Assembly (NCBI RefSeq): GCF_003144195.1 | Contig: NW_020290068.1 | Span: forward strand, 1-64,000 | Source of the DNA: Ceraceosorus guamensis | Taxonomy: Eukaryota; Basidiomycota; Exobasidiomycetes; Ceraceosorales; Ceraceosoraceae | DNA length: 64,000 nucleotides | Reading direction: 5' to 3' | Shown here: positions 1 through 16,411 of the stretch, in pieces | Layout of the letters: every line of letters starts with the position of its first letter | Numbering within the stretch: the stretch's first letter is position 1 | Position numbers and translations under genes: made by a program | The notes under the pieces: generated by a model | The model's input: only the letters and a program-made list of their open reading frames with translations | What the model was told of the DNA's origin: nothing | The model's database searches: none

Positions 1-32
1 CCCTTCCCGTGTGTCATCCTTCTTCTCATACA

Positions 33-251
33 AGACACGGAGCGGAACAGGAGCGGAATCGGTCAAGGAGAGGAGGTATGGAAAGAGCGCTTTGGAAGGT
101 TGGAAAATTTCGACGACGACGCCAAGAGGAGGAGGCAGCGGCGGAGGAGGAGGAGGAGGATGACAAGAAGTAAAGTCGGACGGCGTTTTGTGCAGGGGCG
201 GCGGCGAATGAGTCTATCAAGTTTCAAAGGGGGGCGAGAGAGAAACACTTG
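33..251 (+). CDS. Possible last exon of a gene entering from the left (partial, frame uncertain)
   Basis: The first 32 bases look like the 3' end of an intron: a pyrimidine-rich stretch ending in CATACAAG. All three + frames then stay open for a while. One ends in a basic-then-acidic tail (RRRRQEEEAAAEEEEEDDKK, stop near 174). Another gives a basic tail with LENFDDDAKRRRQ and runs to about 251. Either would suit the C-terminus of a nucleic-acid-binding or ribosomal protein, but I do not recognise the family. The upstream exons lie outside the window, so the phase cannot be fixed. Confidence 0.25.
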
Positions 252-406
252 AGGAGAGCCGCGCGGCGGGTTTGGTGGCTTGCAAGCGCCTTGCAAAGAG
301 AGAGAGAGAGGAGAAATGAAATCTTCGAACACTTCCTCCCCGCTCGAGTGGCCCCCCGCCCACCACGCTCTGTTGAAGTGTTGCCAAATCACAAAGGCAC
401 TGCATA

Positions 407-430
407 CCCCCCCCCCCCCCCCCCCCCCCC
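407..430. repeat. Poly-C tract, 24 nt
   Basis: Uninterrupted run of 24 C in the region downstream of BMT2. The rest of 250-800 is GA- and CT-rich low-complexity DNA without a convincing gene. Confidence 0.9.
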
Positions 431-815
431 AAAAGGAGATGGCAAAATTCCTGCCAATCCCCCAAGTCGCTAGCTGATACGGCGCAACGTCGTGCCCTTA
501 CTCCCTCATTCATAGCTTCCCCTACACTAGACGCTCAGCTATTCCTTTCCACCTCTCCCACCCCATGTCCTCCCCTCCAACCCGTCCGTCCGTGGAGAGC
601 CGACTCGGTCGTTGCGAAATGGCAATGCGCACCCAGGGTCACAAGGGAGAAATACAGTATACGCGCCGCCCCACAAAAGGCATTTGTATTGGGTGACTGA
701 ACAAGATTGCGATCTAGCTTGGTGATTGTTACGCTGCTGCTGATGGTGGTGGTGGTGGTGGTGTTGGGCGGGAGGGGGGGGGAGAAGAGCGTGTGAAGGC
801 AAGGGCAAATTGTGA

Positions 816-2861
816 TCAAGGACCTACGAGCTTGATGCAGAAATTCTGTTGCGGGTGGGAGGGGGGCGAAGCGAGCGAAAAAGGAACAAAAAGAAGTGAA
901 ATAGAAAAAAAGAAAGGAATTTTTTTTTGTTCATCAGCATCCTCCGCTGCGACGTGTCTCACACTTCCAAACACCTTTCCTCTCCCCCTCCCCCCCCTCG
1001 TTGGCAAGTTCGCCAAATCACAAAGAGGTGGGGGGCGGGCGGGCGTCGGGTCGGACACTACAAAACTCACATTCCTAACAGCCCCACCCATCACCTCCTC
1101 CTTGCCCCACTTTTTCCCATCCCATCCCGCATGTTTCTTGTTGCCCGCCTTTGCAGCAGCAGCAGCATCTTTGCGCGCGCACAACCACCTGCTCAACCTC
1201 TTGCTATCGTCCTGCCTCACCACTCTATAGCCCGCCGAGTCGAGTATGCAGGTCAGACGGTCGTGCGTCATGTAGCGAGAGTTGCAGACGCAGGCGTTGG
1301 GAAGGACCAGGTAGAGGTAGCCTGTGGGAGTGAGGTAGTGGTGCGCGTGAAGCAGCATCCGACCTGGTCCCCCGACCCCGAGACGAGAAAGATCCAAGGG
1401 AAAACACATCAAAGCAAGAAGGAAATTACGATAAGACCTTTAGCGCTGGCAAAACAAATCCCTCTGGATTGAGAGAGGTGTGGGCGCATCGAATTTCCCA
1501 ACGCGCTACTCACCCCTCTGCTCTAGATCGCCAACATAATTAACAACCAGACTGAGCGCTACCACATCGAACTTTCCTCTCCATCTCTTCGCCCGACCTT
1601 CTTCCCCTCCTTCGTCTCCTCCTTCCATTACCGCTTTGCTCCACACATCCTCCGCTTGTTGCCTGTCCAGATCAGGTTTTGCAAAGTCGAAGAAATCCGA
1701 CCTGATGACCGCTTCGGAGCGAGGTTCGAGATCGATGGATGTGCTGTTGATCCAGGGATATTTCAGGTACGCTGTGCCTGCTATAGCTCCCACGTCTAGG
1801 AGATGCAGCTTTGCGAAGGGCGATGGAGGCGATGGAGGCGAGGCGAGACGCAGACAAGAGGGGGGAAGGAGCAGCAAGCAAAGCGTTCGCGCGCGTCAGC
1901 CCTGCAAATGTCGGATGGAAAACGATGCGCCGCGACCTTTACACTCTGAAGACCCATCGAAAACCAAAAGGGGAGCGCTTTGCGATTTCTCGCGCACACA
2001 AATTCTCTCCTCTCTACGAGGCGCTCTGGACCGCTGCTTTACTCGGCACATTCTACTACTCACCGGCTCTTTTCCCCTAACCTCTTGCAACATCTCAGCG
2101 CACCATTTACCCGTCTCTCCAGCCTTTAGATGATTGGCACCAACCACCGAAGCGTCCTGATAAGCCCTCAATCCTCCTAGCTCCTTTTGCTTCTTCAAAA
2201 TCTCTTGTTTACGTGCAGGCGAGGTGTTGGGTTGGGATAATTCCTTTTCCAACGCGTGCCATTGGGCTATGGCTAGACTGTGAGCTGATGCCCCCGCTGA
2301 TGGTAATGCGGAAGTTTGTTCCAAGGAAGAAGAAGAGGAAGAGGAGGCAGTGGACTTGCTCTTGATGGATTTCTTGAAAGCGGAAGAGATGGCCGAACTG
2401 CGATTCGAATCTTTACCGCTGCCGCTCCCGCTGCTGCTGCTGACCACTTTTCTGTTGTTGTTCTTGCTTCCTCCCCTCTTTCCACGAGGTCTGATCAGCT
2501 TTCCATCCTCATCCCTCGTCACCGCTGCCTTGGGCTTTCCGCTCTTCGCAGCAGCACCTGCACTCTCCGTCGTTGCTTGTCCCACCGGCGCAGCACGCGC
2601 AACCTCGGTCGACAGGGGAGCAGAGGTGGATGATGTTCCTGCTACCCCTGACGTATCTTGATGTGGCGCTGGTGCTGTTGCTGCTGCTACAACATCCTCC
2701 ACAACTGCCGGTTTCTTGTTCTTCGCTCCGCCTCGCTTTCCCCTTGTTCGAGGTCTGATCGCTGCACCAGCAGCATCCGCATCCGCATTCGCATTCGCAG
2801 ATGATGAAGCGCCAATCTGCACATTCACATTCCCATCCTTCACCACCATATCTTGAGACAT
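816..2861 (-). CDS. BMT2: 25S rRNA adenine-N1 methyltransferase, BMT2 family
   Basis: SAM-dependent nucleolar enzyme; the yeast family member methylates N1 of a 25S rRNA adenine. Three exons are read on the minus strand: 2861-2064, 1808-1514 and 1363-816, about 546 residues. Junction phases agree (GKEP|LHLLDVG, EQRG|RMLLHAHHYL). Exon 1 encodes a roughly 260-residue Ser/Ala/Lys-rich extension with RGKRGG motifs, ending in the family's helical stretch (KQKELGGLRAYQDAS). Exon 2 holds motif I (LLDVGA, near residue 270), the acidic SAM-ribose site (IDLEPR) and FDVVALSLVVNYVGD. Exon 3 holds LYLVLPNACVCNSRY, a family signature. The start is the MSQDMVVKDG methionine; the in-frame sequence upstream of it looks non-coding. 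The last 60 or so residues after SFVVSDP are low-complexity, so the true C-terminus may differ through another intron. Confidence 0.85.
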
Positions 2862-3408
2862 TTTCGCCCTCGCCCTCGCCCTCGCCTCGCCTCGCCTTCT
2901 GGGAGAGATTAGATCAGCGAGCTTGTTGGGCGTGCTGTACAGCGTGACACGTGTGATGATCCCTCTGACGACTCGATGCCCGATGCTCATCCAATAGCAC
3001 TTGATGAAAGTCGGATAGAAAGATGACGTTCGCAGGATACAGTATATAGCCTTTTGGATATTTGGTCTGGCTTGCCTTGCCTTGCCTTGCCTTTGGCCTG
3101 ACGATGATGAATGTGCAACTCAAGCTCCACGATTTGTATCGCTTTATAAAGAAAGCCACGTCGCTGGCATACCTGACTCGCCAAGTCTTGAAATCTTGCG
3201 TCACGAGTATAGATACAAGTAATAATATCGATAATCTGAATTTTGAATGTTGTACCGTGCAGTCACAGCAGCGGTAGGTACCTAAACTCACGGGTCACGA
3301 GTCACGGAAGTTGCTGCTGCATGCTGCTGCATGGGTATCGCGCGCTGCTCGACCAGCCGCCTTGCATGCGTGCTTGCTTGCTGCATGCACGAAAAGTAGA
3401 GCCCGACC

Positions 3409-3512
<104 letters not shown>

Positions 3513-3883
3513 CCTTCTTTCTTTTCTTGCCCGCTCTTCTGCTTCTTGTCCGGTGGTGCTAATTTAGGTGTCACGTGCACTGACCTTCCGCCCCTCCTGT
3601 CCTGCGTACCTTGGATTCTGGATTCTAGCCTTGAGAGAGAATTTTGAATGTCCATCGTTCTCCTCTCCAGCAGCCCCGAACAAGCGGCAGCTGGGGCAAA
3701 ATGTCCACTCACGACTCCGTCCAGTGCAATCATTGTGGATTGCGTTTCCATGCTCAAGATTTGCTCGTACGGTTCCTTCATCGCAATCAAGAATCTTTCC
3801 AGATGGAGGAGTACATTTCGAGGTTAAAAAAAAAAAAAGAATCGGGATAATGCATCAACAATCCCCGCGCTTGAAACTTAGCG

Positions 3884-3909
<26 letters not shown>
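3884..3909. repeat. Poly-C tract, 26 nt
   Basis: Run of 26 C in the intergenic region downstream of eIF3e. Confidence 0.9.
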
Positions 3910-3914
<5 letters not shown>

Positions 3915-4415
3915 CTCCTTTGCGGCCCGAACAATCAATCATGAAAATTTGCGCCTCGCTAGCTAGCTAGCTAGCTCGAACTTGACATTCACGTGATTCC
4001 ACCAACGATCATCCATCGCCCCATTCACGATTTCATTTTGATCGCCGTGCAAACCTGTGTGCAAAGAACAAAGCTGGACCCGAGGCACGCGCGCCTCTTT
4101 CCCTTGCCCTCGCAATTCAACGCACCTACCTACAGCGCCTGTCCTATTCCAAATCAATCTGTTGCCATGCGTGGTGCCTCGTCGAACCAATGTACGGGTT
4201 GCAATTTTTGGGAACAAGGGCAGAACAGATACATGTGCGTGGCTGAAGCAGCACGAGATGCAAAGGATGCGAAGGAGTGCGACGGAGTGCGACGTCGCGC
4301 AAGCGAAAGCGTCAGGCTTTGCCGCCCCTTGCGCCTTTCCAATCGATGATGAGGAGGAGAGGGGCGAAAGAGGTGAGAGGCACCACAAGCACCAAGACCA
4401 CAAAACACTCTCAGC

Positions 4416-6131
4416 TCAAGCTGCATCGTCGCCATTTGCAGAAGCAGCAGCAGGTGCAGCGCTGTTACCTTCAGCAGCAGCACTTTCGCCATCTCTCTGA
4501 CCAGTCCTGCCCGCTCCTCCTCCTCCTCTGCCACCGCGTCCCGCACCTCTTCCACCTCTCCCACCTCCTCTTCCTCCCCTCGTCGCATTTTCGCTTCCAG
4601 GCGCAACGGGATGAGCCTTTCTATCGATGGCTTGACCCATGGCCGACGTTCTAAAGCTAAATCCTCTCGTCTTTTCGATGACCGATTGATAAATGGGCGG
4701 ATGGGTCTGGTTCATATGAACAATGCCCTGATTGAAGTCGATCTTGGCATCCGCTCTAGTGTCCCTGATCAGATTCACCACCCACTTCTCTCCCTCTTCT
4801 TTCGACATGTTGAGTCGGGTGGACAGATCCGCAATATCCACCTGCTGATGAATCCGGCAGTAGATTTCCGACACCAAGAAGCGAGCAGCTTCGACGAAAC
4901 TGTCTGCGTGCTCTTGCAGGAAGAAATCGTCATTGGCGACCTTTTGAGCTTGCGATAGTTGATCTTGAGCCGCCTCAAAGTCAAAGTCGGTGTAGAGCTC
5001 CTTGACAAAGTCCACCAAAGGGTCGGCTTGGAGTCGGTGCGATTCTTGACTGATCATTCGCGTGACATCCCTCAGCGCTGCTGTCGGTGACACTTTGGAA
5101 AGCCCATTATTGCTCTGAACGCTGTAGATGCGCACGGATCTGCGAGTCATGATGACCGCGGCTACGAGGTAGCGCAACAGCCACCAAGCAGAGGTCTGCA
5201 TGGTGTTGATGTATGCGGGAGCGAGGAACATCTCCACCAATCCCACCCTTCCTTCAGGATGGTTGAAAAAGACGAACAAGCTCCAGTGCAACAGCCATGT
5301 GCGCCTACGCAGCGCTCCTTCTTGACCTCCATCAGAGTGAGCGCCAGAATCCAAGGCTTCGCGCAGCAGGTTGATCTCCGACAGAGCATCGTCCCACGAA
5401 CCAGTGAGAATGTCGGATGCGAGCTTGCCCCAATGACTCGAGAGAGTCAGATTCGGGTCGACGGAGAGTACGCGGAAGTGGTAGAGGTAAGAGCTAGCCT
5501 CTCCATAATTACCGCACGCAAAGTGAAAGTGTCCATAATGGTACAAAGCATTGATCTGCTCCTCGTTCAAATCGTAATTCTTTTCCAAGAATCTCAGGTT
5601 CTCCACCTTGTCCTGCTTGAGCGAAGCAGCGACGGATGGATCTTCGATGACATTGAGAACCTTTTCCGATTCTTGCGCTAGCTTCTCGTTCTGCTTCTCT
5701 GCTGCTGCTCGCTGTTGCTCCAGCTCTGCAGGGGCTGGCTGATCTGGGAAAGCCTGCTCGTGCAGCATCAAGGCGTAGTCCACCATCGAAGCTGCGTGCG
5801 GATGGCGAGGCAAGTTGAAGTCAGACTAGCTCATGCCCCTAAATCTGCTACTCGATCACCCCGCGACGGACCATGCACAGCATCGTGACAGGGTAGATCG
5901 ACGTTGGCCCTGCCTGAGAGCTCCAACACGACGCATTCAAGGCCACTCACTTCCCTTCGCCAGCTCGTACTGCGCCTTTGCAATATCATCCTGCTTGTAC
6001 TGCTCCGTGGAGGCCATGTGGGAGAGAAGGGGGAATGCCAGGTGCCTATCGACATACTTGAGCACGGTAGGTGTGAGATCGTAGGCGATGGGCGAGGCGC
6101 TCGCGCTGGGCGCTAGAGTGTCGCTCGTCAT
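4416..6131 (-). CDS. Translation initiation factor eIF3 subunit e (INT6)
   Basis: Subunit of the eIF3 complex that helps recruit mRNA to the 40S ribosome. Two exons, 6131-5951 and 5791-4416, encode about 518 residues. The junction reads YELAKG|TSMVDYALML, the family's expected sequence at that point; the intron is 159 nt. The N-terminus has the eIF3e signature DLTPTVLKYVDRHLAFPLL. Family helices follow (LRFLEKNYDLNEEQINALY, LLHWSLFVFFNHPEGR). A PCI/winged-helix region lies at roughly residues 325-425 (DFFLQEHADSFVEAARFLVS, VDIADLSTRLNMS, HMNQTHPPIYQSVIEKT). The last 60 residues are Gly/Arg-rich (GGRGGGRGGRGAGRGGRGG) and then Ala-rich, unlike the animal protein. I chose MTSDTL at 6131; an in-frame ATG at 6191 would add 20 residues. 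The gene is divergent from the WW gene at 6939. Confidence 0.95.
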
Positions 6132-6938
6132 AATGTCAGGATGCAGCTTGCGCTCTCTTGGTGCTAGCGAGCTGTGAAGGAATGTCGCCACGAGAATGGA
6201 TGCGGCAGGTGATGAGCAGGAAGTGGCACTCGCGCAGTCGATGCTTGTCGATGACTAACTACACGCCGATCAAGCCAATCGCGAAGGAAGGTCGTCTTTG
6301 CGATTCAAGGTGGAAAGTGGTGAGCCTTTCGAGTGTGAGTGGAATTCGAAGGTCTGAACGGCTTTTCTCCCAGCCTGAGCGCTCAGCTGCTGCTTCTGCA
6401 TGCTGTCGATGCTGCATGCGACAGGCGCAACGCCAAACGAACGCGCATCAATAATAAAGCCACATGCATTTTCTCTAATCTTCAAATTAGAGACGCGAGA
6501 CTTTGTAATCTCAGACTACAAGCCAGCATTCATGATTCGAAAGCAATCAAGTCTTCAGTCACCAGCATCAGTCACAGTTGTGACTTTTGAGTGCCGTTGG
6601 TGGCGCGCGAGCAGCAGCTGCGGCCAGGCGGCAGCAGTATGCACGGTTCGCACGCTGCCCGGCGTCAGAAATCAGTCAGACCCACAAATTCACGCCCTCC
6701 GAGCCACATCGCCGTCGGCTTAAGACCCCAAGCAAGCCGAGTCGCTGCTGGCTTGATACCATCCCTTCTCTGTCGATCCCTATCGTGAATGCATTCCGCT
6801 TCCAAATAATTTCATTCTGACGTCTTCATCTTCGAATTCCTCTTCACGTCGGCTCGTCTCTAGCCATCGAGCCGCTCTGATCGCCTCCCCTTCACCTTCG
6901 TCCACTCGTGTCCAGCTCTGACCTGCTTCACGAGGCTA
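6132..6938. promoter_or_regulatory. Shared divergent upstream region of eIF3e and the WW gene
   Basis: About 0.8 kb between two divergent starts. It contains no convincing ORF, and I could not pick out a clear TATA box or other core motif. Confidence 0.4.
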
Positions 6939-8319
6939 ATGTATGCGGAGGAAGATCAGCTGGATTTCGGAGAAGAGGATGTCGTAGATGCTGCACCTGC
7001 TGCGGAAGAGGAAGCACCAGTCCACCTTTCCAGTTCAAGGCCCAGCAGCAAGACCGGCGAGACCACTTCCTCGTCCCAACCTCGACTTGTGGACAGCGAC
7101 CCTAACAGCAGTTCAGCAGTGGATGTAGGGTCGGGCCCTAGCTCTACTGCAAAGCCTTCGACTGCGGCGGAGTCGAAGGGTGAAGACGAGCGTTTTAAAG
7201 AGGCTGTCGACGCTCCAGTCGGTAGCCTGTTGTCGAGAATGTCGGACCGACCTGTAGCTGACGAGCAGCTTGCAAAGAGGATTGACGAGGCTCAGCCTCC
7301 GCTGGGGAGCACGACGGCATGGGAAAGATCTGCGGAGGTGGGTAAGCGGCAAGTGAAGGCGTCTCCCGGTAGACGAGAGGATGTCAGCTTCGCAAAGCAA
7401 TCGGATGCGCAAGGCGCCGATTCTCCATCACGACCGATCGCATCGAAAAAGAGTCTACCAGAAGGCTGGGAAGCGGTAGCTTCTCGCACCGGGGGTGATA
7501 CGTACTTCTTCAACTCGATCACTGGTGAATCGCAGTGGGATGTGCCTCAAGCTCCCGCTACTAATTCTGCACTTCGAGCGGAGAAAGAAGTGACACAAGA
7601 CACTGTGGACCTCTCTGAGGCCGATCGTCGGCTGCACGCAGACTCGTCAAAGAGAGTGACAGCTTCTGTGGCGCCATCTCCAGAAGACCGTCCTCGCAGA
7701 GACGCAAGAGACGCTCCTCAGATATTATCGATCAAGGGCTCCGCCTCTCGTTCGCGCCAGCTGTCGCCCAACAGCCTTCAACAGCAGCAACGAAAAAGAG
7801 GTCTCGAGCAGCTCGACAAGCGAGCACACGATTCTGCGAGCGAGGCAGGCCTGAGCATTCGAGGTGCATCGTCGGCCTCTACCACCCAAAGATCGGTCGA
7901 AGTCCCTTCGGAACTTCCATTTAACAGTGAGCATTTGACGTCGAGCCTCTCTACGGATCGCGAGGGTCTCGAATCAGTGTGCCGGTCACGCTGGACTGGT
8001 CGGAGCGCAGACAGCCGCTTGCTTTGCGCGAGCCACAATCTGTGCCAATCACGCTAGGGTTGCACACGTTGTCGCTTTTTGGAGCAACCTGGTGCATTCC
8101 ATTGCGCTCCTTTGTCGAGTAGCGAGAATCGTGTTCTCGCACACAACGTGCCTCCACCTTCGACCAGGCCGCTTGGGTGCTTTGGCCAACCTGCTCCAGA
8201 GAGCGCTCCGCTGCAATGCTACCTTGCTCCACAGGGCGCCCCGCTGCGATGCTAGCTTGCTCTTGAGCACGACCCGCTCAGCGACATTTGAAGAGGACGA
8301 ATTTGGCCTCGAGCCAAGA

Positions 8320-8354
<35 letters not shown>

Positions 8355-10706
8355 GCACTTGGGCTCCCATCACGCAGCCTTCAACCGAAGGCTTAGCTCG
8401 TGGACTCATGCATAGGCGGTTGACCTCTCTGAGTCGACCCGACTACCGGCTCGGTAGGGAAGCGACGCGCCGTCCGTACTCAAAAGTCGAGACCGCAGTG
8501 ATCTTTCGCAAAGCCTTTGGGAGTGCGCAAGGCGGTCATTGATTGTGATACGCCGCCCCTAGCTGAGCGCGGATGCCAGACTGCAGAGCTCAGCCAGTTT
8601 GCAAACGGACATCTGCGTGCTCGTGCACCTACCGACTACGCTCTAGACCTATCGTGCAGTGCAGCTTACACTCGTCCGCGCTTCTTGCTCCTCATGATCA
8701 CACTGCTCCCGCTACTTGCGCCCTCGAGAACGACGTCGCGAGCAAGGCCCTGATGACGACGATCACGCGGTCAAATCGCGAACAAACGAGCGGTCTTCGC
8801 AACCCACCACGGAGCGTCTTTCCAACCCAAGCGACCGCGCGGCACCAGCTCTTTCTAGTCCAGCATCAAGACCAAGCCAGGTGCGTTGCCGCAGCCTCGT
8901 TCAGGCGTAGCAGCGATCTATTTCGATGAAGACTTTGACGCCTTGACCTTGATTCTGGTCACCCTGCAGCGCGGTCGCAACGATGGGCCTGTCGAACAGA
9001 AGAGCACAATTGCTTCGGCATGGGGACGTGCCCGAGCTGAACGTGATCAGCGTGCTGCGTCTACTAACAATGTCCATGCACGAGGCTCTTCCAACGAGCG
9101 CCGCGCGGAAGCTTCATCGTTTGGGAGCCGTAGCTCAGTCAGAGCACACGAGGATCGTGATGCACGTGCAGATCACAAAGAGCGCACAGCCGACTCTCGG
9201 ACACCTGCCCAGGAACGCACTGATCACGCTGATCGTAATGAGCGGCGCACTACTTCACGAGACGAAGATAGCTCTCAAGGCAGACGCGAGGATCACACTC
9301 GATCCCCTCCGCGTGGAAGACTCGCCGGCACTACGTCTAGTCGCGAGCAACCTGATGCCGCTGATCGCAGGCAGCGAAAGCCGCGCCCTTCGAGTCGCGA
9401 TCGCAGCGACGCAGCCGCAAACGGCCGAGAGCATTCGGACGCGCGCGACTTCAAGAGGTACGCGACGGAATCTGAAAGCGGTCACAACGCTCCAAGCCAC
9501 GATACGGAACGAGGTGGCTCGCGAGGGAAGGAGCACTTCGATGGACGTTCAGTGCAAGAGCTGCCTGACCGCAATACACATGGACGCTATACGGCTGGAG
9601 AGGGTCCTTCGAGCGGTGCAAGACCTATGCGCGCTTGGGGACAGCCACAAGCAGACGCAAATGGACGCCGCCGTGCGGCAGACCAGATTTTGCGTCGTCC
9701 CGACGAGTCACCCGTCGTCTCTGCCCATACGCGTTCCGACGCGCACTCAGAACAGTCGCGCGCTGTGGATACGCCTCAAAGCAATGCTCGCTGGCCAGTT
9801 CGAGGCGGTCCCACAAGCCGAGAAGAAATGGCGCGCCCTTCACGGTTAGAAGAAGCGTCACGTCCATCCGTCAACGCAAGGCGCGAAGATCGCTCCAGTC
9901 CGCAACGAAAGCTGGAAGGGGAAGGAAGAACATTTGCTGCTCCAGAACCGATTACGCGCAGCGATAGAGGAGCCAGAGCGCCTCGTCCGACTGGAGCCAA
10001 CACTTTACCTTCGAGCAACACCCGCGCTTGGGGCGCTCCAGCGTCTCAATCCGACGCCGTCGTCAGAAATGCAGGTGGATCGGTAGATGGCTCGGCCGAG
10101 CCGCCTAGAGAAGAAGTATCCCTGCGAAGCTACTCTCCAAGCACTTCGAGATCCACGCGGTGGGGCCTCACAAGACAAGTTCGTACAGAAGCTGATGAGC
10201 GGAGCGCCGGCGGAAAAGGAATAAACGCTGCCATGTCACCAGCGCGATCGCGCAATGCACCTGACGACACGCGCCGAGAGCAACCTGATGAGCGGCCAAG
10301 AGGATCTTGCGAGGATGATCGCCGTGCAGAGATCGGAACAGAGAGGCACTTGGACGTGTACGCACCTCGCGAATCAGATTCGGACCGAGGACCTGCCCCT
10401 CCCTCGCGCTGGCCGAGAAGAGGAGACTCGTACAGACCTACGGTGCAGAGGAAAGAAGAAGAAGAAGGTACGCCTCAGTCTTTGCGCGCACTCGATCCGA
10501 GCAGGTCATCGAGTATGCGTGGACGCGATGATGCTCGTCAAGGAGGTACGAGGGAGCAAAGAGATGCGGCAGTAGATGGGATTGGGGGAGCAACAGCTAC
10601 GCAAGAAGAGCGAAGGAGACTGGAGCTGGAAGAGAGAGAGGCTGCGTTGCGGCGCAGAGAGATGGAACTTTGGGAGAGGGAAAGGAGATTGTACGGCGCG
10701 AGATGA
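6939..10706 (+). CDS. WW-domain, Arg/Ser/Asp-rich protein (middle of gene model unresolved)
   Basis: The opening exon starts MYAEEDQLDFGEEDV and is acidic and disordered. It carries one WW domain near 7455-7550 (LPEGWEAVASRTGGDTYFFN, then ITGESQWDVPQ; both Trp and the closing Pro are present). The last exon, 8970-10706, is a long repeat-like stretch rich in R, S, D, E and H (RSERDR-type), ending in a charged coiled coil (LEEREAALRRREMELWERER). One junction is well supported: an exon ending SPASRPSQ at 8880, a GTGCGT donor, an 89-nt intron and a CTGCAG acceptor before RGRNDGPVE at 8970. Between about 7927 (a GTGAGC donor) and 8700 no frame stays open, and a 28-A run sits inside, so there are more introns, or sequence errors. 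WW plus RS-like sequence suggests a pre-mRNA processing or transcription-coupled role, by analogy only. Confidence 0.6.
8324..8351. repeat. Poly-A tract, 28 nt
   Basis: Run of 28 A inside the unresolved middle of the WW gene. Its length is easily miscounted in sequencing, so it is a candidate cause of the broken frame there. Confidence 0.9.
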
Positions 10707-11873
10707 AGTGGAGAGCGAGCCGTTTTCCTCGCCTTCTTTGTGTATACTCTTGATGCCGATGTGTTTGGCCATCGAGACGCGCTCCCCTCCAAATGAGGAT
10801 GATATATTTTAGTGAAGCGGAAGGAGATTGCGTCTTTACATGACGCTCTCTGACTGGGCGAGTGTGGACCGATAGCACGCGTGCAAGATCGAACAGGTAA
10901 AAGGGTCAAGCGATCACTTCTGGAAACGTCTTTCCGCAAGTGATTGGGCGCGGACAGATGGGAAGGATGTCGCAACTCAACGCTCGACTTGCGGATACGT
11001 GACTTGACTGAACCTCGGCGAACGATTGCGGCCGTAAGCGACTTACGCGGGTACGGTAACGACGCAAGACTCACGACTGACGCGACTTATATCATTTAGC
11101 TCGCTCTGCTTTGCTGCTGCATGCATGCTGGTGGTGCCGCTGACGCATCTCCGCGGAGATTCGACTCGAATCGCTTGACTCGTTTTGGCTGTATATACCT
11201 ACCTACACATGGCGCGCATGCCCGCCGCGTGAGCGCTCTATATAGAGTCGAGGTTGGAGCAGCGCGTTGCCGATTGTAATGTGATGTGATGCGTGCGCAA
11301 TTGTGCGGATTGTCGCGTCGCGGGCGTGGAGGTGATGCGCTTGCGTGGCTGCAGCAGCTGAGCTGACGAAGCGTGATCGCATGCACATGGATGGATGCTA
11401 TGGGGATGGATGGTCTTGGATTGGGCATCGTGCGGTGCGGTGCGTACTTTACAGCGGCGAGTGGTGAGTTGGCAGGGAGGAAGTTGTGAGACTATAAAGT
11501 CTGAGTCTGGCTTGGAGGGAGTGACGACGAATCTCATCTTCATCTCACAAACGCCCACGATCATTGCTTGGAGGCTTGTTTTGACGCACACAGCATCCAC
11601 TCAGACTCGCCATCTTTCTCACTTGGGCATTCTCTGACTCAGGTGGCGCGTCGCAAGTGAGCAGCTGATACAGGTGCAAAGGCATCTATGGCGTTCGCGC
11701 AAGCCGAACTACTCGTCGCCACCGCCTGGAGCAAAGTCGCGTAATACAGAGGAGATAGAAAGGTGAAGGTCGCTCGGCGTGACCCATCTTGAACGCCCCC
11801 TCTCAACCACACCACTTGGACGCCGAGCAATACTCCTGACAAGACTCACACTCGGCATAAACCCTCCTCCACG
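10707..11873. other. Intergenic between the WW gene and the HECT ligase
   Basis: 1.2 kb with no gene that I can support. It contains GACTCACGACTGACGCGACT near 11071, a relative of the dispersed AGTCACGAGT motif. Confidence 0.5.
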
Positions 11874-15979
<4,106 letters not shown>

Positions 15980-16411
15980 ATCAGCCTCACTCGCGCGCTC
16001 ATCTACGCACGCGCGGGCCTTTGCGCCCACCTCATCAACATCACAAGCACCCTCCACCACGGCACTTCCACACATTGTCGGAGACTAGCTTTCCTGATCC
16101 TCCATTTGTAATACATCTCGACCCCTCTTCACTATCCACGTAAAGCCCATCATCGCATTCGCAAGTCATATCGTTACACGCAGTCAAATCGAGGGTCGTG
16201 CGACCGATTGTGATGATGATTCGCGTAAGCTGAAGTCGTAAGACAGACTTGCCATGCGAGTCAGCCGCATTTGAAATGCAGCAGCAGTCGGCAGGCAATT
16301 TCTTTGGCGCGACGCTCGCCCATGGGGACAGCAAGTCAGGGCGTTGCTGATCCCGCACGAGCGCTATTCGTCCCGCAGCTGATCAATCGACTCGGTCGAG
16401 GGGGCTGGACC
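15980..16411. other. Convergent intergenic region
   Basis: 430 bases between the 3' ends of the HECT ligase (+) and the photolyase (-). No gene seen; it presumably holds both 3' UTRs and polyadenylation signals. Confidence 0.5.

Noticed and set aside
3700-3850. Short frame with CNHCG, zinc-finger-like
   Set aside because: A single CxxC in a tiny frame that runs into an A tract; no second metal pair and no start context.
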